Assembly: GCA_010092695.1 (NCBI GenBank) | Contig: JAADJJ010000001.1 | Span: 2,232,001-2,296,000, forward strand | Length of the DNA: 64,000 nt | Source: Enterobacteriaceae bacterium 4M9 | GTDB lineage: Bacteria > Pseudomonadota > Gammaproteobacteria > Enterobacterales > Enterobacteriaceae | Direction: 5' to 3' | Part shown: in pieces, positions 25,417 through 35,099 of the stretch | Position numbering within the stretch: position 1 is the first letter of the stretch | Layout: every line of letters starts with the position of its first letter | Made by a program: the position numbers and the translations under genes | Notes under the pieces: model-generated | Told to the model about the DNA's origin: nothing | Database searches by the model: none | What the model saw: the letters and a program-made list of their open reading frames with translations, nothing else

Positions 25417-26790
25417 TTAGCGCGCAGCGCGCTGGAGAATCAGGGCTGAAGGCTGACGCTGGAGCCAGCGAATGCGCAGCACCATCATAATAGCCGCAGA
25501 GGTCAGGCCAATAATAAATCCGGTCCAGAAACCGGCAGGTCCCATGCGTGGCACAACGATATCGGTTAACGCCAGCAGGTAGCCACTCGGCAGGCCGAGG
25601 ATCCAGTAAGCGATAAAGGTAATAAAAAAGATGGAGCGCGTGTCTTTATAACCACGCAGCACGCCGCTGCCAATGACCTGAATGGAGTCAGAAATCTGAT
25701 ACACCGCTGCCAGCAACATGAGATGTGAAGCCAGAGTTACCACTTCAGGGTTGTCGTTGTACAAAAGAGCGATAGGCTCGCGCATGATAACGGTGAAAAG
25801 GGCAGTGAAGGTCGCAAGACAGACGCCCACGCCAATGCCGGTCCAGGCCGAAGTGCGTGCATCAAGCGTGGCGCCCTGGCCCAGGCGAAAACCGACGCGA
25901 ATCGTGACGGCAGCGCCCAGCGAAAGCGGCAGTACAAACATCAGCGAGCTGAAGTTGAGCGCAATCTGGTGCCCTGCGACATCGACAATGCCCAGCGGGG
26001 AAACCAGCAGCGCGACCACGGCAAACAGTGTGACTTCAAAAAACAGTGCCAGGGCAATCGGCAGCCCGAGTTGGGTCAGGCGCAGTATCATTGCACGGTC
26101 CGGTTTACCAAAGCGGGTTTCATTGCGAATATCGCGCATTGAGCGTGCACGCTTAGTCCAGGCCAGCATACAGGCAAACATCACCCAGTACACCGCAGCC
26201 GTCGCAACACCACAACCGACGCCGCCCAGTTCCGGCATACCGAAATGACCATAGATCAACACGTAGTTGACCGGGATATTCACCAGCAGGCCAATAAAGC
26301 CCATCACCATGCCGGGTTTGGTTTTGGCTAATCCCTCACACTGGTTACGGGCAACCTGGAAAAACAGGTAGCCTGGCGCGCCCCACAGTAGAGCGCGCAG
26401 GTAACCTACGGCGATATCGGCAAGTTTAGGGTCGATGTTGTGCATGCCGCGAATAATGTATCCGGCATTCCACAGCACAATCATAATGATGATGCTGACG
26501 ACGCCCGCGAGCCAGAACCCCTGGCGCACGTGGGCAGCTACGCGGTCGCGACGCCCGGAACCGTTGAGCTGGGCGACTATTGGCGTGAGCGCCAGCAGCA
26601 GTCCATGACCAAATAAAATGGCAGGAAGCCAGATAGAGGTTCCGATAGCGACAGCCGCCATATCGGTCGCGCTATAGCCGCCCGCCATGACGGTATCGAC
26701 GAAACCCATTGCGGTTTGTGCGACCTGCGCGAGGATAACCGGAATCGCCAGCGCCAGTAGCTGACGCGCTTCGATGACATACTTCTGCAC
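25417..26790 (-). CDS. mdtK: Multidrug efflux protein MdtK (MATE family)
   Basis: 457 residues from a GTG start at 26790, which gives the E. coli length and N-terminus (QKY...EARQLLALAIPVILAQ); AAAGG lies seven bases upstream. There are twelve membrane helices in two MATE repeats. It exports cationic drugs and dipeptides in exchange for Na+ or H+. The protein is very close to E. coli MdtK. It is divergent from ribC. Confidence 0.96.
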   Translation of the reverse strand: MQKYVIEARQLLALAIPVILAQVAQTAMGFVDTVMAGGYSATDMAAVAIGTSIWLPAILFGHGLLLALTPIVAQLNGSGRRDRVAAHVRQGFWLAGVVSIIIMIVLWNAGYIIRGMHNIDPKLADIAVGYLRALLWGAPGYLFFQVARNQCEGLAKTKPGMVMGFIGLLVNIPVNYVLIYGHFGMPELGGVGCGVATAAVYWVMFACMLAWTKRARSMRDIRNETRFGKPDRAMILRLTQLGLPIALALFFEVTLFAVVALLVSPLGIVDVAGHQIALNFSSLMFVLPLSLGAAVTIRVGFRLGQGATLDARTSAWTGIGVGVCLATFTALFTVIMREPIALLYNDNPEVVTLASHLMLLAAVYQISDSIQVIGSGVLRGYKDTRSIFFITFIAYWILGLPSGYLLALTDIVVPRMGPAGFWTGFIIGLTSAAIMMVLRIRWLQRQPSALILQRAAR

Positions 26791-27012
26791 GTAAATACCT
26801 TTAGTATTGTTGTTATTTGAGAAACACAAAAGCCGCCCTGTAATGGCAGCAAAAAGAAAAATGGGGAAATTGCCTGATTATTGTAGCGTCAGCGGTCGAT
26901 TAAGCCAGAGAAATAATGGCGGGTAGCGCTTTGCGACTGGCAACCTTTTTTTCCAACTGTTATCTTGCGTGAATAATGTTTTAAACCGCTCTGGCGGCAT
27001 GCAGGAGTCACT

Positions 27013-27675
27013 ATGTTTACTGGTATTGTACAGGGAACGGCGACCGTCGTTTCCATCGATGAACACCCCAATTTTCGCACCCACATTATCCAGCTGGCAG
27101 ATGAGTTATTGCCCGGCCTTGAAACCGGTGCCTCTGTTGCCCACAACGGCTGTTGCCTGACCGTTACCGCGATTCAGGGTAATTACGTTAGCTTTGACTT
27201 AATGAAAGAGACGTTACGTATCACTAATCTTGGTGAACTGAAGCCGGGTGATGTCGTCAATATTGAGCGTGCGGCAAAATTTGGTGATGAAATTGGCGGC
27301 CATCTGATGTCCGGCCACATTATGACCAGCGCAGACATCGTTAAAATTTTGACCTCAGAACATAACCGCCAGATATGGTTTAAACCTGCAGATCCCGAGT
27401 TGATGAAATATGTGCTGTATAAAGGTTTTATTGGCATTGACGGTATCAGCCTCACGGTAGGTGAGGTCACGCCTACCCGTTTTTGCGTGCATCTGATCCC
27501 GGAAACGTTGCAGCGCACCACGCTTGGCAGTAAAAAGCTGGGCCAGCGCGTCAATATTGAAATCGACCCTCAGACTCAGGCGATTGTTGACACCGTGGAG
27601 CGCGTGCTGGAAAAGCGCGAGGCAATGGCGCAGATTGCGCAAAAAACGCAGGAACAAAATCCCTGGCAGGATTAA
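27013..27675 (+). CDS. ribC: Riboflavin synthase alpha chain
   Basis: 220 residues (E. coli 213; also called ribE). Two lumazine-binding repeats: MFTGIVQGTATV...GCCLTV (1-95) and FGDEIGGHLMSGHIM...GISLTVGEV (96-200). It dismutates two 6,7-dimethyl-8-ribityllumazine molecules to riboflavin. GCAGGAG precedes the start. A short C-terminal tail (QKTQEQNPWQD) is longer than in E. coli. It ends inside a strong terminator shared with cfa. Confidence 0.96.
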   Translation: MFTGIVQGTATVVSIDEHPNFRTHIIQLADELLPGLETGASVAHNGCCLTVTAIQGNYVSFDLMKETLRITNLGELKPGDVVNIERAAKFGDEIGGHLMSGHIMTSADIVKILTSEHNRQIWFKPADPELMKYVLYKGFIGIDGISLTVGEVTPTRFCVHLIPETLQRTTLGSKKLGQRVNIEIDPQTQAIVDTVERVLEKREAMAQIAQKTQEQNPWQD

Positions 27676-27706
27676 AAAAAGCCCCGGTAAACCGGGGCTT
27701 TTTTAT
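27674..27706. terminator. Bidirectional terminator between ribC and cfa
   Basis: AGCCCCGG-TAAA-CCGGGGCT is flanked by seven A on the left and six T on the right. Confidence 0.92.
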
Positions 27707-28854
27707 TAGTGCGGCACGCGCAGGCCGTTTTCAACACCACGGCTGAACACCACCTGCCACAGCTGAATATCGCGAGCGCGAAACGCACCTGCACAGGCGT
27801 TAAGATAGTAAGAAAACATGCGCTTAAAGCGCTCGCTGTAATTATCCGCAAGCTCCGGCCAGGCGTTGAGAAAGCGGGTGTGCCAGGCCATCAGCGTTTT
27901 GTCGTAGTCGGCCCCGAAGTTGTGCCAGTCTTCCATTACGAAGCGTCCTTCGCTGACATCGGCAATATGCTTGACTGAAGGCAGGCAGCCGTTGGGAAAG
28001 ATGTACTTATTAATCCACGGATCGACGTAATTATTCGTTTTGTTAGAGCCAATGGTGTGCAGCAGGAAGATACCATCGGGTTTAAGATTGCGATCCACCA
28101 CAGAAAAATAGGTGCGGTAGTTTTTAGGCCCAACGTGTTCAAACATCCCAACAGAGACAATACGGTCAAACTGTTCGTCCAGATCCCGGTAATCCTGCAA
28201 TAAAATGGTGACATCAAGACCTTCACAGCGCATCTGTGCCATTTTTTGCTGCTCAGCGGAGATAGTCACGCCGTAAACCGAGACGCCGTAGTGGCGAGCG
28301 GCGTATTCAGCCAGACCGCCCCAGCCGCAGCCAATATCCAGCAGACGCATGCCGGGCGCCAGTTGCAGCTTGTCGCAAATCATTTTTAGCTTCGACTGTT
28401 GGGCGTCAACCAGGTCTCTGGCTTCTTTCCAGTAGCCGCAGGAATATTGCATAAACGGGTCCAGCATGCGGCTGAACAGATCGTTACCGAGGTCGTAATG
28501 TTCTTTGCCAACAACCCAGGAACGCTTTCGGGTTTGCAGATTCATCAGGCGGGCAGTGGCGATGCGCAGGAGATCTTTCATACTCTGCGGAAGCTGTTTT
28601 TCCAGCCCGGCGCGTAAAATTTTATTGAAAAATACATCCAGACGTTCGCATTCCCACCAGCCATCCATGTAGCTTTCCCCAAGTCCCAGTGAGCCTTGCT
28701 GGAGAATGCGTTTGAAAAAATCGGGATGTTTAACCTGAATATCGCTGGGTGCAGAGCCGTTTATCTCAATACCCGCGCGGGCGAGCATCTCGCTAACAAT
28801 CCGGTACCACTCGTTATCCCGTATGCTGGCTTCTTCTATACACGATGAACTCAT
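27706..28854 (-). CDS. cfa: Cyclopropane fatty acid synthase
   Basis: 382 residues, starting MSSSCIEE as in E. coli; the frame is open 34 codons further upstream but that part has no family similarity. SAM-dependent methyltransferase that adds a methylene bridge to unsaturated phospholipid acyl chains in stationary phase and under acid stress. The SAM site LLDIGCGWGGLAEYAA and the bicarbonate-site region (FEHVGPKNY) are intact. The leader to punC is about 290 bases long and contains a SlyA consensus site. Confidence 0.96.
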   Translation of the reverse strand: MSSSCIEEASIRDNEWYRIVSEMLARAGIEINGSAPSDIQVKHPDFFKRILQQGSLGLGESYMDGWWECERLDVFFNKILRAGLEKQLPQSMKDLLRIATARLMNLQTRKRSWVVGKEHYDLGNDLFSRMLDPFMQYSCGYWKEARDLVDAQQSKLKMICDKLQLAPGMRLLDIGCGWGGLAEYAARHYGVSVYGVTISAEQQKMAQMRCEGLDVTILLQDYRDLDEQFDRIVSVGMFEHVGPKNYRTYFSVVDRNLKPDGIFLLHTIGSNKTNNYVDPWINKYIFPNGCLPSVKHIADVSEGRFVMEDWHNFGADYDKTLMAWHTRFLNAWPELADNYSERFKRMFSYYLNACAGAFRARDIQLWQVVFSRGVENGLRVPH

Positions 28855-29115
28855 AGCTTTTCCATCACCTCTGTGTTGTTCAGATCCATTCAACCGCGCA
28901 AACGCTCCCCAAAAAAGCGTAGTCGCTATTTCTGAAATGTGAGAAACCTCACGCAAACCCCTGTACCTGGTGACTGAAGAAATGAAAGAGGGATATTTCC
29001 CTGAAAGCGCAGAAAAGGGAGCCGTAATGCTCCCGTTAGTTGTTGGGGTTATGTTAATTATTCAGAGCTGAAATCCAGTATAGGCCTGGGGAAAAGGTGA
29101 TTCAACCCAAAACTG

Positions 29116-29127
29116 TTAGCTTGCTAA
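29116..29127. promoter_or_regulatory. Consensus SlyA-binding site between punC and cfa
   Basis: TTAGCTTGCTAA is the exact reverse complement of the SlyA consensus TTAGCAAGCTAA. It lies 262 bp upstream of the cfa start and 15 bp past the punC stop. Confidence 0.55.
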
Positions 29128-29142
29128 TGAAGTAGGTGCAGG

Positions 29143-30327
29143 TTATTCCTTATGCGCACATTCGGTTAATTTGGGGGTACGACCACGCTGCATCGCGTAG
29201 CCGAGCAGGGCCAGAACCACCGTACCGGCCATGACGCCGGTCGTGGTTTGCAAAGGCGTGTCGGCGCGCCATGACACCAGCAGACTTGCCAGAAAACACA
29301 ACCCAAGCTGTAGCGCGTTTTGCAGCGCAGCGGCACGGCCGGTCGCCTGTGGGAATGGCAACAGCGCAGAGGCAACAACAATGGGATAAATTGCGCCGTT
29401 TACCATTGCCATCAGGCAGAACGGAATCAGCAACAGCGTGAGTGTGGCGTATCCTGAGAGCGCAACGCCCCAGGTTGCCAGCACGCTAATGGCAAAGCCC
29501 GCCAGCAGCCAGGGCAGAAGACGCTCGCCGCTCACGTTTGCCAGTAAACTGCGACAGCCATAGCCACCAATCAGGAAAGCAAGGGTTTGCGGCACATAGC
29601 TCAGGCCGATGGCTGACGAGCCGTAGCCCATTTCGTGCAGCAGAAAAGGTGAGCCGGTAAGCCAGGCAAAGAAGCTTGCAGAGCAGGCTGCATAAATCAG
29701 CACGTTACCGCGGTATTCCCGGCTCTGTAGTAGCGTGGTGAAACGTATAGGCGCGCCGCTTGCTGGTGCTGCCTGGCTACGCCTGAGGCGCAGTGTCGGC
29801 ACCATCAGTACCAGCGTAATCGCAAACAGCGTGAGAAAAATAGCCTGCCATTCAAAATGCACCAGCAGCCAGCTTCCCAGCAGTGGTGCCAGTGCCGGAG
29901 AGAGGCCCACCAGCGGCATAATGGTTGCGAAGATGCGCCGCGCCTGGCTTGCCGGATAGCGGTCTGTGACCAGCGCCTGCCAGCTTACCGCTGCGGAACA
30001 CACGCCAACGGCCTGAACGAAACGCAGCGCCAGCAGACCGGCGGCGTTTTCCACCGCCATGATACCAAGGCAGCCAACGGCAAACAGCCCAAGGCCAGCC
30101 AGCAGAATGGGGCGGCGGCCGTAGCGGTCGGAAAGCGGGCCCCATGCCAGCTGCGCCAGTGCAAAACCGCCAAGAAACAGACTCAGACTGGCACTAATGG
30201 CGCCGGGACTGGTTTGCAAATCCTGTTGAATTGCTGCAAACGCTGGCAAATACATGTCTGTTGCCAGAAAACCCAGCACACTCAGCCCGGCCAGCCACAG
30301 TAAAAAGCCTTTTGAAGGTTGTTGCAT
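29143..30327 (-). CDS. punC: Purine nucleoside efflux transporter PunC (YdhC, MFS)
   Basis: 394 residues (E. coli 403), twelve membrane helices, Bcr/CflA-type drug:H+ antiporter. The GPLSDRYGRRP loop between helices 2 and 3 and the GLSPALAPLLGSWL antiporter motif in helix 5 are present. In E. coli PunC moves purine nucleosides and is activated by PunR. It is divergent from punR, with 110 bases between them. Confidence 0.9.
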   Translation of the reverse strand: MQQPSKGFLLWLAGLSVLGFLATDMYLPAFAAIQQDLQTSPGAISASLSLFLGGFALAQLAWGPLSDRYGRRPILLAGLGLFAVGCLGIMAVENAAGLLALRFVQAVGVCSAAVSWQALVTDRYPASQARRIFATIMPLVGLSPALAPLLGSWLLVHFEWQAIFLTLFAITLVLMVPTLRLRRSQAAPASGAPIRFTTLLQSREYRGNVLIYAACSASFFAWLTGSPFLLHEMGYGSSAIGLSYVPQTLAFLIGGYGCRSLLANVSGERLLPWLLAGFAISVLATWGVALSGYATLTLLLIPFCLMAMVNGAIYPIVVASALLPFPQATGRAAALQNALQLGLCFLASLLVSWRADTPLQTTTGVMAGTVVLALLGYAMQRGRTPKLTECAHKE

Positions 30328-30437
30328 ATTTCTCTCTTATTGTCGTAGCAGGAAAACGCATCGAGTGTAGAGAGTGCGTTTAGGGTTGTGAAACGCTAAT
30401 ATTTGCCGAATGCATTCAAAAATTTTGCAGGCAGAAA

Positions 30438-31349
30438 ATGTGGTCTGAATATTCACTTGAAGTGGTTGATGCCGTTGCACGTAACGGCAGTTTTAGCGCA
30501 GCAGCCCAGGAATTGCACCGCGTGCCGTCCGCAGTGAGCTATACCGTACGCCAGCTTGAGGACTGGCTCGCCGTGCCGTTGTTCGAAAGACGACACCGTG
30601 ACGTTGAACTGACGCCAGCAGGGAAGTTTTTCCTGACCGAAGGGCGAAGTGTTATCAAAAAAATGCAGGCCACGCGCCAGCAGTGCCAGCAAATTGCCAA
30701 CGGCTGGCGCGGGCACCTTTCCATTGCGGTGGACAATATCGTCAGACCTGCCCGCACGCGCCAGCTGGTGCTGGATTTCTACCGCCATTTCCCGGATATC
30801 GAACTACGCATTGCGCAGGAAGTATTTAACGGCGTGTGGGATGCATTGAGCGATGGGCGCGTGGAAGCCGCGATTGGTGCGACGCAGGCGATACCGGTGA
30901 GCGGACGCTATGCGTTTCGTGATATGGGGATGTTACGCTGGCACTGCGTGGTGGCAAGTCACCATCCGCTGACGCGCCAGGCAGGAACACTCAGTGATGA
31001 ACAGTTGCGCGCCTGGCCCTCGCTGGTGCTTGAAGACACCTCCCGCTCGCTGCCACAACGCATTACCTGGCTTCTGGATAACCAGCGTCGTGTGGTTGTG
31101 CCGGACTGGGCGTGCGCCATCGACTGCCTGAGTGCCGGGCTGTGTGTGGGAATGGTGCCTGTGCATATTGCTCGTCCGTATCTTATCAGCGGCGAGTGGC
31201 AGGTGCTGAATCTCGACAATCCATTCCCGGACGCGGCCTGTTGCCTGACGTGGCGGCAGAACGAAAGCTCGCCAGCGCTGGGCTGGTTGCTGGATTATCT
31301 GGGGGACAGCGAAACGATGAATGCGGAGTGGCTACGCGAGCCCGCCTGA
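30438..31349 (+). CDS. punR: LysR-type regulator PunR (YdhB)
   Basis: 303 residues. N-terminal winged helix-turn-helix (FSAAAQELHRVPSAVSYTVRQLE, residues about 18-40), then a periplasmic-binding-like ligand domain. It is divergent from its expected target punC. The stop lies in a hairpin (31340-31355) without a T-run, 17 bases from the end of purR. Confidence 0.9.
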   Translation: MWSEYSLEVVDAVARNGSFSAAAQELHRVPSAVSYTVRQLEDWLAVPLFERRHRDVELTPAGKFFLTEGRSVIKKMQATRQQCQQIANGWRGHLSIAVDNIVRPARTRQLVLDFYRHFPDIELRIAQEVFNGVWDALSDGRVEAAIGATQAIPVSGRYAFRDMGMLRWHCVVASHHPLTRQAGTLSDEQLRAWPSLVLEDTSRSLPQRITWLLDNQRRVVVPDWACAIDCLSAGLCVGMVPVHIARPYLISGEWQVLNLDNPFPDAACCLTWRQNESSPALGWLLDYLGDSETMNAEWLREPA

Positions 31350-31366
31350 GCGGGCCCGACGTGGGA

Positions 31367-32392
31367 TTAGCGGCGGTAGTCGCGAAACGGACCATCGGCA
31401 ACCGATCGGCGCTCGATCAGGCGCGGATGAACTTCAATGGTCTGCGACTGCTCGCGTTTGTTAATAATGCGGTCCAGCAGCATGTCAAACGCCGTCTCGC
31501 CCAGCGAATCTTTTGGCTGGTGGATAGTGGTCAGCGCCGGGGTGAAATAGCGGGAGTTGCGCACGTTGTCGTAACCAATCAGCGAGATATCCTGCGGCAC
31601 GCGCAGCCCCATTTCGTCAATGGCGCACAGCGCGCCCATTGCCATAATGTCGCCGCCACAGAACACCGCAGTAGGGCGGTGCGATTGCGACAAAATTTGC
31701 TGCATGGCGCGGTAACCAGACTCTGGCTCAAAGTTGCCCTGAACCACCCACGCATCGTTAACTTTAATCTGCGCTTCTTCCATCGCTTTCATAAAGCCTG
31801 CCAGACGACCAGAGCCGGTATTGCGGTCAAGTGAGCCGGGGATCGCGCCGATTTCGCGATGTCCGCGTTCAATCAGGTAGCGTCCGGCCATATAGCCGCC
31901 TTCAAATGAGTTATCGATAACGGAATCTGTAAAGTCAGCTTTGGCTTCACCCCAGTCCATTACTACCATCGGAATATGGCGATACTCTTCGAGCATGGTG
32001 ATAACCTGCTGCGGGTACTCTGAGCACATTACCATCAGCCCGTCGACACGCTTTTGCGCCATCATCGACAGATAGGCCTGCTGTTTTTCGAGGCTGTTCC
32101 AGGCGTTACCGAGAATCAGGGTATAGCCCTTTTCAAAGCAGCTTTTTTCTACCGCTTCGATGATTTCTGCGAAATAGGCCGCTTCGCTGCTGGTGGCCAG
32201 CAGGCCAATAGATTTGGTGTGGTTAACCTTCAGGCTACGCGCGACGGCACTGGGAGAATAGTGCAGTTCTTTAATTGCCGCCCATACCGCATTGCGGGTC
32301 TCCTCCGCCACAAACCGGGTCTTGTTAATGACGTGTGAGACGGTTGTGGTGGAAACGTTTGCTCGTTTGGCTACGTCTTTAATTGTTGCCAT
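31367..32392 (-). CDS. purR: Purine repressor PurR (LacI family)
   Basis: 341 residues, the E. coli length, starting MATIKDVAKRANVSTTTVSHVI, the LacI-type helix-turn-helix; the hinge SPSAVARSLK contacts the minor groove. An in-frame extension upstream is rejected. With hypoxanthine or guanine it represses purine synthesis genes and itself; an operator lies just upstream. Confidence 0.97.
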   Translation of the reverse strand: MATIKDVAKRANVSTTTVSHVINKTRFVAEETRNAVWAAIKELHYSPSAVARSLKVNHTKSIGLLATSSEAAYFAEIIEAVEKSCFEKGYTLILGNAWNSLEKQQAYLSMMAQKRVDGLMVMCSEYPQQVITMLEEYRHIPMVVMDWGEAKADFTDSVIDNSFEGGYMAGRYLIERGHREIGAIPGSLDRNTGSGRLAGFMKAMEEAQIKVNDAWVVQGNFEPESGYRAMQQILSQSHRPTAVFCGGDIMAMGALCAIDEMGLRVPQDISLIGYDNVRNSRYFTPALTTIHQPKDSLGETAFDMLLDRIINKREQSQTIEVHPRLIERRSVADGPFRDYRR

Positions 32393-32436
32393 TAGCGGTC
32401 GCTCCAGAGCATTGCGTAATCTCCTGAATACTAAGC

Positions 32437-32452
32437 GGTTAAACGTTTGCCT
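32437..32452. promoter_or_regulatory. PurR operator (autoregulatory)
   Basis: GGTTAAACGTTTGCCT is centred on the AAACGTTT core of the PurR consensus ACGCAAACGTTTGCGT and lies 45 bp upstream of purR. Confidence 0.75.
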
Positions 32453-32691
32453 TGAACAATCCCACGGGCAACTTTTTGGGTTGCAGAGTTGTCGGGAAAG
32501 GCGACACACAGCAGGAGGGAGGTATGACCAGGCGGCACGTAACAAATTAGCGAAGGATTTTGTCTCATCTTTGGCAAAAGGGGAAGAGGAAAAATGCCCG
32601 TCGTAGCAATTCGCGCAAGATTTCCGCTATATTTTATGGGAAAATGATGCAGACCCACAATTTACGTGGATATATAAAAAGGAGAAGGATG

Positions 32692-32781
32692 ATGAGCACT
32701 GAATTAAAATATTCTCTGATGACGACTGTCGTGGTGCTTGGCGTGATTGTTATTAGCGGTTTGATTGCCGTGATGCACTGA
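32692..32781 (+). CDS. ynhF: Small membrane protein YnhF
   Basis: 29 residues: a short N-terminus (MSTELKYSL), one membrane helix and a C-terminal histidine. It matches the E. coli 29-residue YnhF in length, sequence pattern and position between purR and ydhP. GGAGAAGG is seven bases upstream; an ATG one codon earlier is less well spaced. Function unknown; it sits in the inner membrane. Confidence 0.88.
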   Translation: MSTELKYSLMTTVVVLGVIVISGLIAVMH

Positions 32782-32838
32782 TTTTACTTCCGGCGTGGAG
32801 ATTTTCTCTACGCCAGTATGCTTTATTCCCTCCCGATT

Positions 32839-32866
32839 ATTGCGCCAGGCGCAATGCTCTTTTGTC
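32839..32866 (+). terminator. Possible terminator after ynhF
   Basis: A perfect palindrome ATTGCGCC-A-GGCGCAAT is followed by GCTCTTTTGT. The loop is very small and the T-run is interrupted. Confidence 0.35.
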
Positions 32867-33012
32867 TTTAACACCTCTTTAACTTTCTCGCTTGCGCTGT
32901 CATCATTTTGCCATTGAAGCTCGTCGCCGCGTGGGTGATGGACAGTCGCTGGTCCGGCAGTCGTGAGTTCCGCCATGCGGAAGCTGTCTCCAGTTGCAAC
33001 CGGAGAAAATGA

Positions 33013-34188
33013 ATGAAAATTAACTTTCCGCTACTGGCGCTAGCCATTGGCGCGTTTGGTATCGGCACGACGGAGTTTTCGCCCATGGGGCTGCTGCCGG
33101 TGATTGCCGAGGGTGTAAACGTGTCCATTCCTGCCGCCGGGATGCTGATTAGCGCCTACGCGATTGGTGTGATGGTGGGTGCACCACTGATGACGCTGTT
33201 GCTGTCACAGCGCGGTCGTCGCAATGCACTGCTGCTGTTGATGAGTATTTTTGTGGTGGGCAACCTGCTGTCAACGCTGGCACCCAACTACACCATGCTG
33301 ATGATGTCGCGCATTATCACCAGTCTGAGCCACGGCGCGTTCTTTGGGCTTGGCTCGGTTGTGGCGGCAAGTCTTGTCGCAAAAGAAAAACAGGCGAGCG
33401 CAGTCGCGACCATGTTTATGGGGCTGACCATTGCCAACATTGGCGGCGTACCGGCGGCGACCTGGCTTGGCAGCACCATTGGCTGGCGTATGTCGTTTCT
33501 GGCAACGGCAGGGCTGGGGGCTATCGCGATGGCGGCATTGTGGCTGTCGCTGCCTAAAGGCGGTGCCGGACAGCGCCCTGAGGTGAAGCGAGAGTTGTCG
33601 GTACTGATGCGCCCGCAGGTGGTGGGAGCACTGCTGACTACCGTCCTCAGTGCAGGCGCCATGTTTACGCTCTATACCTACATCTCGCCGGTGCTGCAAC
33701 GTATCACGCACGCGACACCGTCGTATGTCACGCTGATGCTGGTGCTGATTGGTGTCGGTTTTTCCATCGGCAACTACCTGGGCGGGCGTTTTGCGGACCG
33801 TTCGGTGAATGGCACGCTTAAAGGCTTTCTGACGTTGCTTATCATCGTAATGGCCGCTATGCCGTGGCTTGCCAGTACCGAACTCGGTGCTGCAGTAGCC
33901 ATGGTAGTGTGGGGAACCGCGACTTTTGGCGTTGTGCCGCCATTGCAGATGCGAGTGATGCGCGTGGCTCACGAAGCGCCAGGGCTGTCATCGTCAGTGA
34001 ATATTGGGGCATTTAATCTCGGTAATGCGCTGGGTGCAGCGGCGGGAGGCGTGGTGATCTCCAGTGGCCTTGGCTACACCTTTGTTCCGGCAATGGGGGC
34101 GCTGATTGCTGCACTGGGTCTGCTGCTGGTGATTTTCTCATCCTCGCGCCGTTCAGCGCAGGAAGTGTGTGGCGCCGAGGCCGAATAA
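33013..34188 (+). CDS. ydhP: MFS transporter YdhP
   Basis: 391 residues (E. coli 389), twelve membrane helices, DHA1/arabinose-efflux group. The N-terminus GTTEFSPMGLLPVIA and the helix 5 segment match E. coli YdhP. Substrate unknown. In E. coli sodB lies between ydhP and mepH; here only 170 bases with two terminators separate them. Confidence 0.93.
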   Translation: MKINFPLLALAIGAFGIGTTEFSPMGLLPVIAEGVNVSIPAAGMLISAYAIGVMVGAPLMTLLLSQRGRRNALLLLMSIFVVGNLLSTLAPNYTMLMMSRIITSLSHGAFFGLGSVVAASLVAKEKQASAVATMFMGLTIANIGGVPAATWLGSTIGWRMSFLATAGLGAIAMAALWLSLPKGGAGQRPEVKRELSVLMRPQVVGALLTTVLSAGAMFTLYTYISPVLQRITHATPSYVTLMLVLIGVGFSIGNYLGGRFADRSVNGTLKGFLTLLIIVMAAMPWLASTELGAAVAMVVWGTATFGVVPPLQMRVMRVAHEAPGLSSSVNIGAFNLGNALGAAAGGVVISSGLGYTFVPAMGALIAALGLLLVIFSSSRRSAQEVCGAEAE

Positions 34189-34216
34189 GAGCTTGCAGTC
34201 ATATCTGGCAGCAGTG

Positions 34217-34243
34217 AAAACCACCCGGCAGGGTGGTTTTTTA
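34217..34243 (+). terminator. ydhP terminator
   Basis: AAAACCACCC-GGCA-GGGTGGTTTT then TTAT: a 10-bp stem running into T. Confidence 0.85.
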
Positions 34244-34300
34244 TACCATCATCACATTGATGCCCGACAGACTCCGCTCAACATCAGTTCGAGGTAGTAG

Positions 34301-34326
34301 AAACAAACACGGCCCCGTAAGGGGCC
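34301..34326 (-). terminator. mepH terminator
   Basis: On the minus strand, GGCCCC-TTAC-GGGGCC is followed by GTGTTTGTTT. Confidence 0.7.
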
Positions 34327-34358
34327 GCGCGAAATGGCTGAATACAAGTGAACCTGCG

Positions 34359-35099
34359 TTAACGTAGGTTTTGCGCGGTCACCACCCGGCGAGCGCCGAC
34401 ATAGCGCTGCTGCCAGTAACCTTCACTCAGTGACGTAATCTGGATGTCCCGGCCGGTGCGTGGCGACTGGATAAATTTGCCATTGCCGACGTAAACGCCA
34501 ACATGATCAGCGGCACCGCGCCCGCGAGTGCGGAAAAACACCAGGTCGCCGCTTTGCAGCTCGGTGCGCTGCACAGGTGCTGCATCACGCAGGTGGTACA
34601 TTTCATTGGCAGTGCGCGGAATGCGAATTTTCACCAGATCTTTGTAGGCGTAATACACCAGTCCACTACAGTCGAAACCCGTGCGCGGTGAGCTACCGCC
34701 CCAACGGTAGGGTTTGCCTATCTGGTCCATCAGCTTATTCATCGCCACTTTCTGGGCTTTTTGCACGCGCACCTTGTGCGCGGAAGCCAACGTGTTGCCC
34801 TTCAGGCAGCTACGTTTATTCTTTTTACGCCCACTACAGCTTAACGCTGTGGTTTCCAGTGAAGCGGAAGTTAGCTTACTGCGACGTCGTGATGTCGTTT
34901 TGCTGGTACTGACCAGCGTTTTTTTCTTCAGACTGCCTTTGCGTACCAGTGTGGTGCTGTTTTTTTTCTGAGTCTTTTTTCCCGTAACAGCTTTGTGGGC
35001 AGCGGTTTTACTGTGAACCGTTGCCAGAGCGGAGGCGGGTAGGCTGGCTGCCAGCAGCATAGCGCACAGCGTTAACACCATTCGTTTTTTGGTTGCCAC
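34359..35099 (-). CDS. mepH: Murein DD-endopeptidase MepH (NlpC/P60)
   Basis: 246 residues (E. coli 271). The likely GTG start at 35099 lies eight bases from AGGAG and leads into a signal peptide ending ALA. A Lys/Ser/Thr-rich basic linker (about 28-110), shorter than in E. coli, precedes the NlpC/P60 domain. Catalytic cysteine in TGFDCSGLVYYAY and histidine in ADHVGVYVG. It cuts DD-crosslinks in peptidoglycan to allow growth. Confidence 0.93.
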   Translation of the reverse strand: MATKKRMVLTLCAMLLAASLPASALATVHSKTAAHKAVTGKKTQKKNSTTLVRKGSLKKKTLVSTSKTTSRRRSKLTSASLETTALSCSGRKKNKRSCLKGNTLASAHKVRVQKAQKVAMNKLMDQIGKPYRWGGSSPRTGFDCSGLVYYAYKDLVKIRIPRTANEMYHLRDAAPVQRTELQSGDLVFFRTRGRGAADHVGVYVGNGKFIQSPRTGRDIQITSLSEGYWQQRYVGARRVVTAQNLR

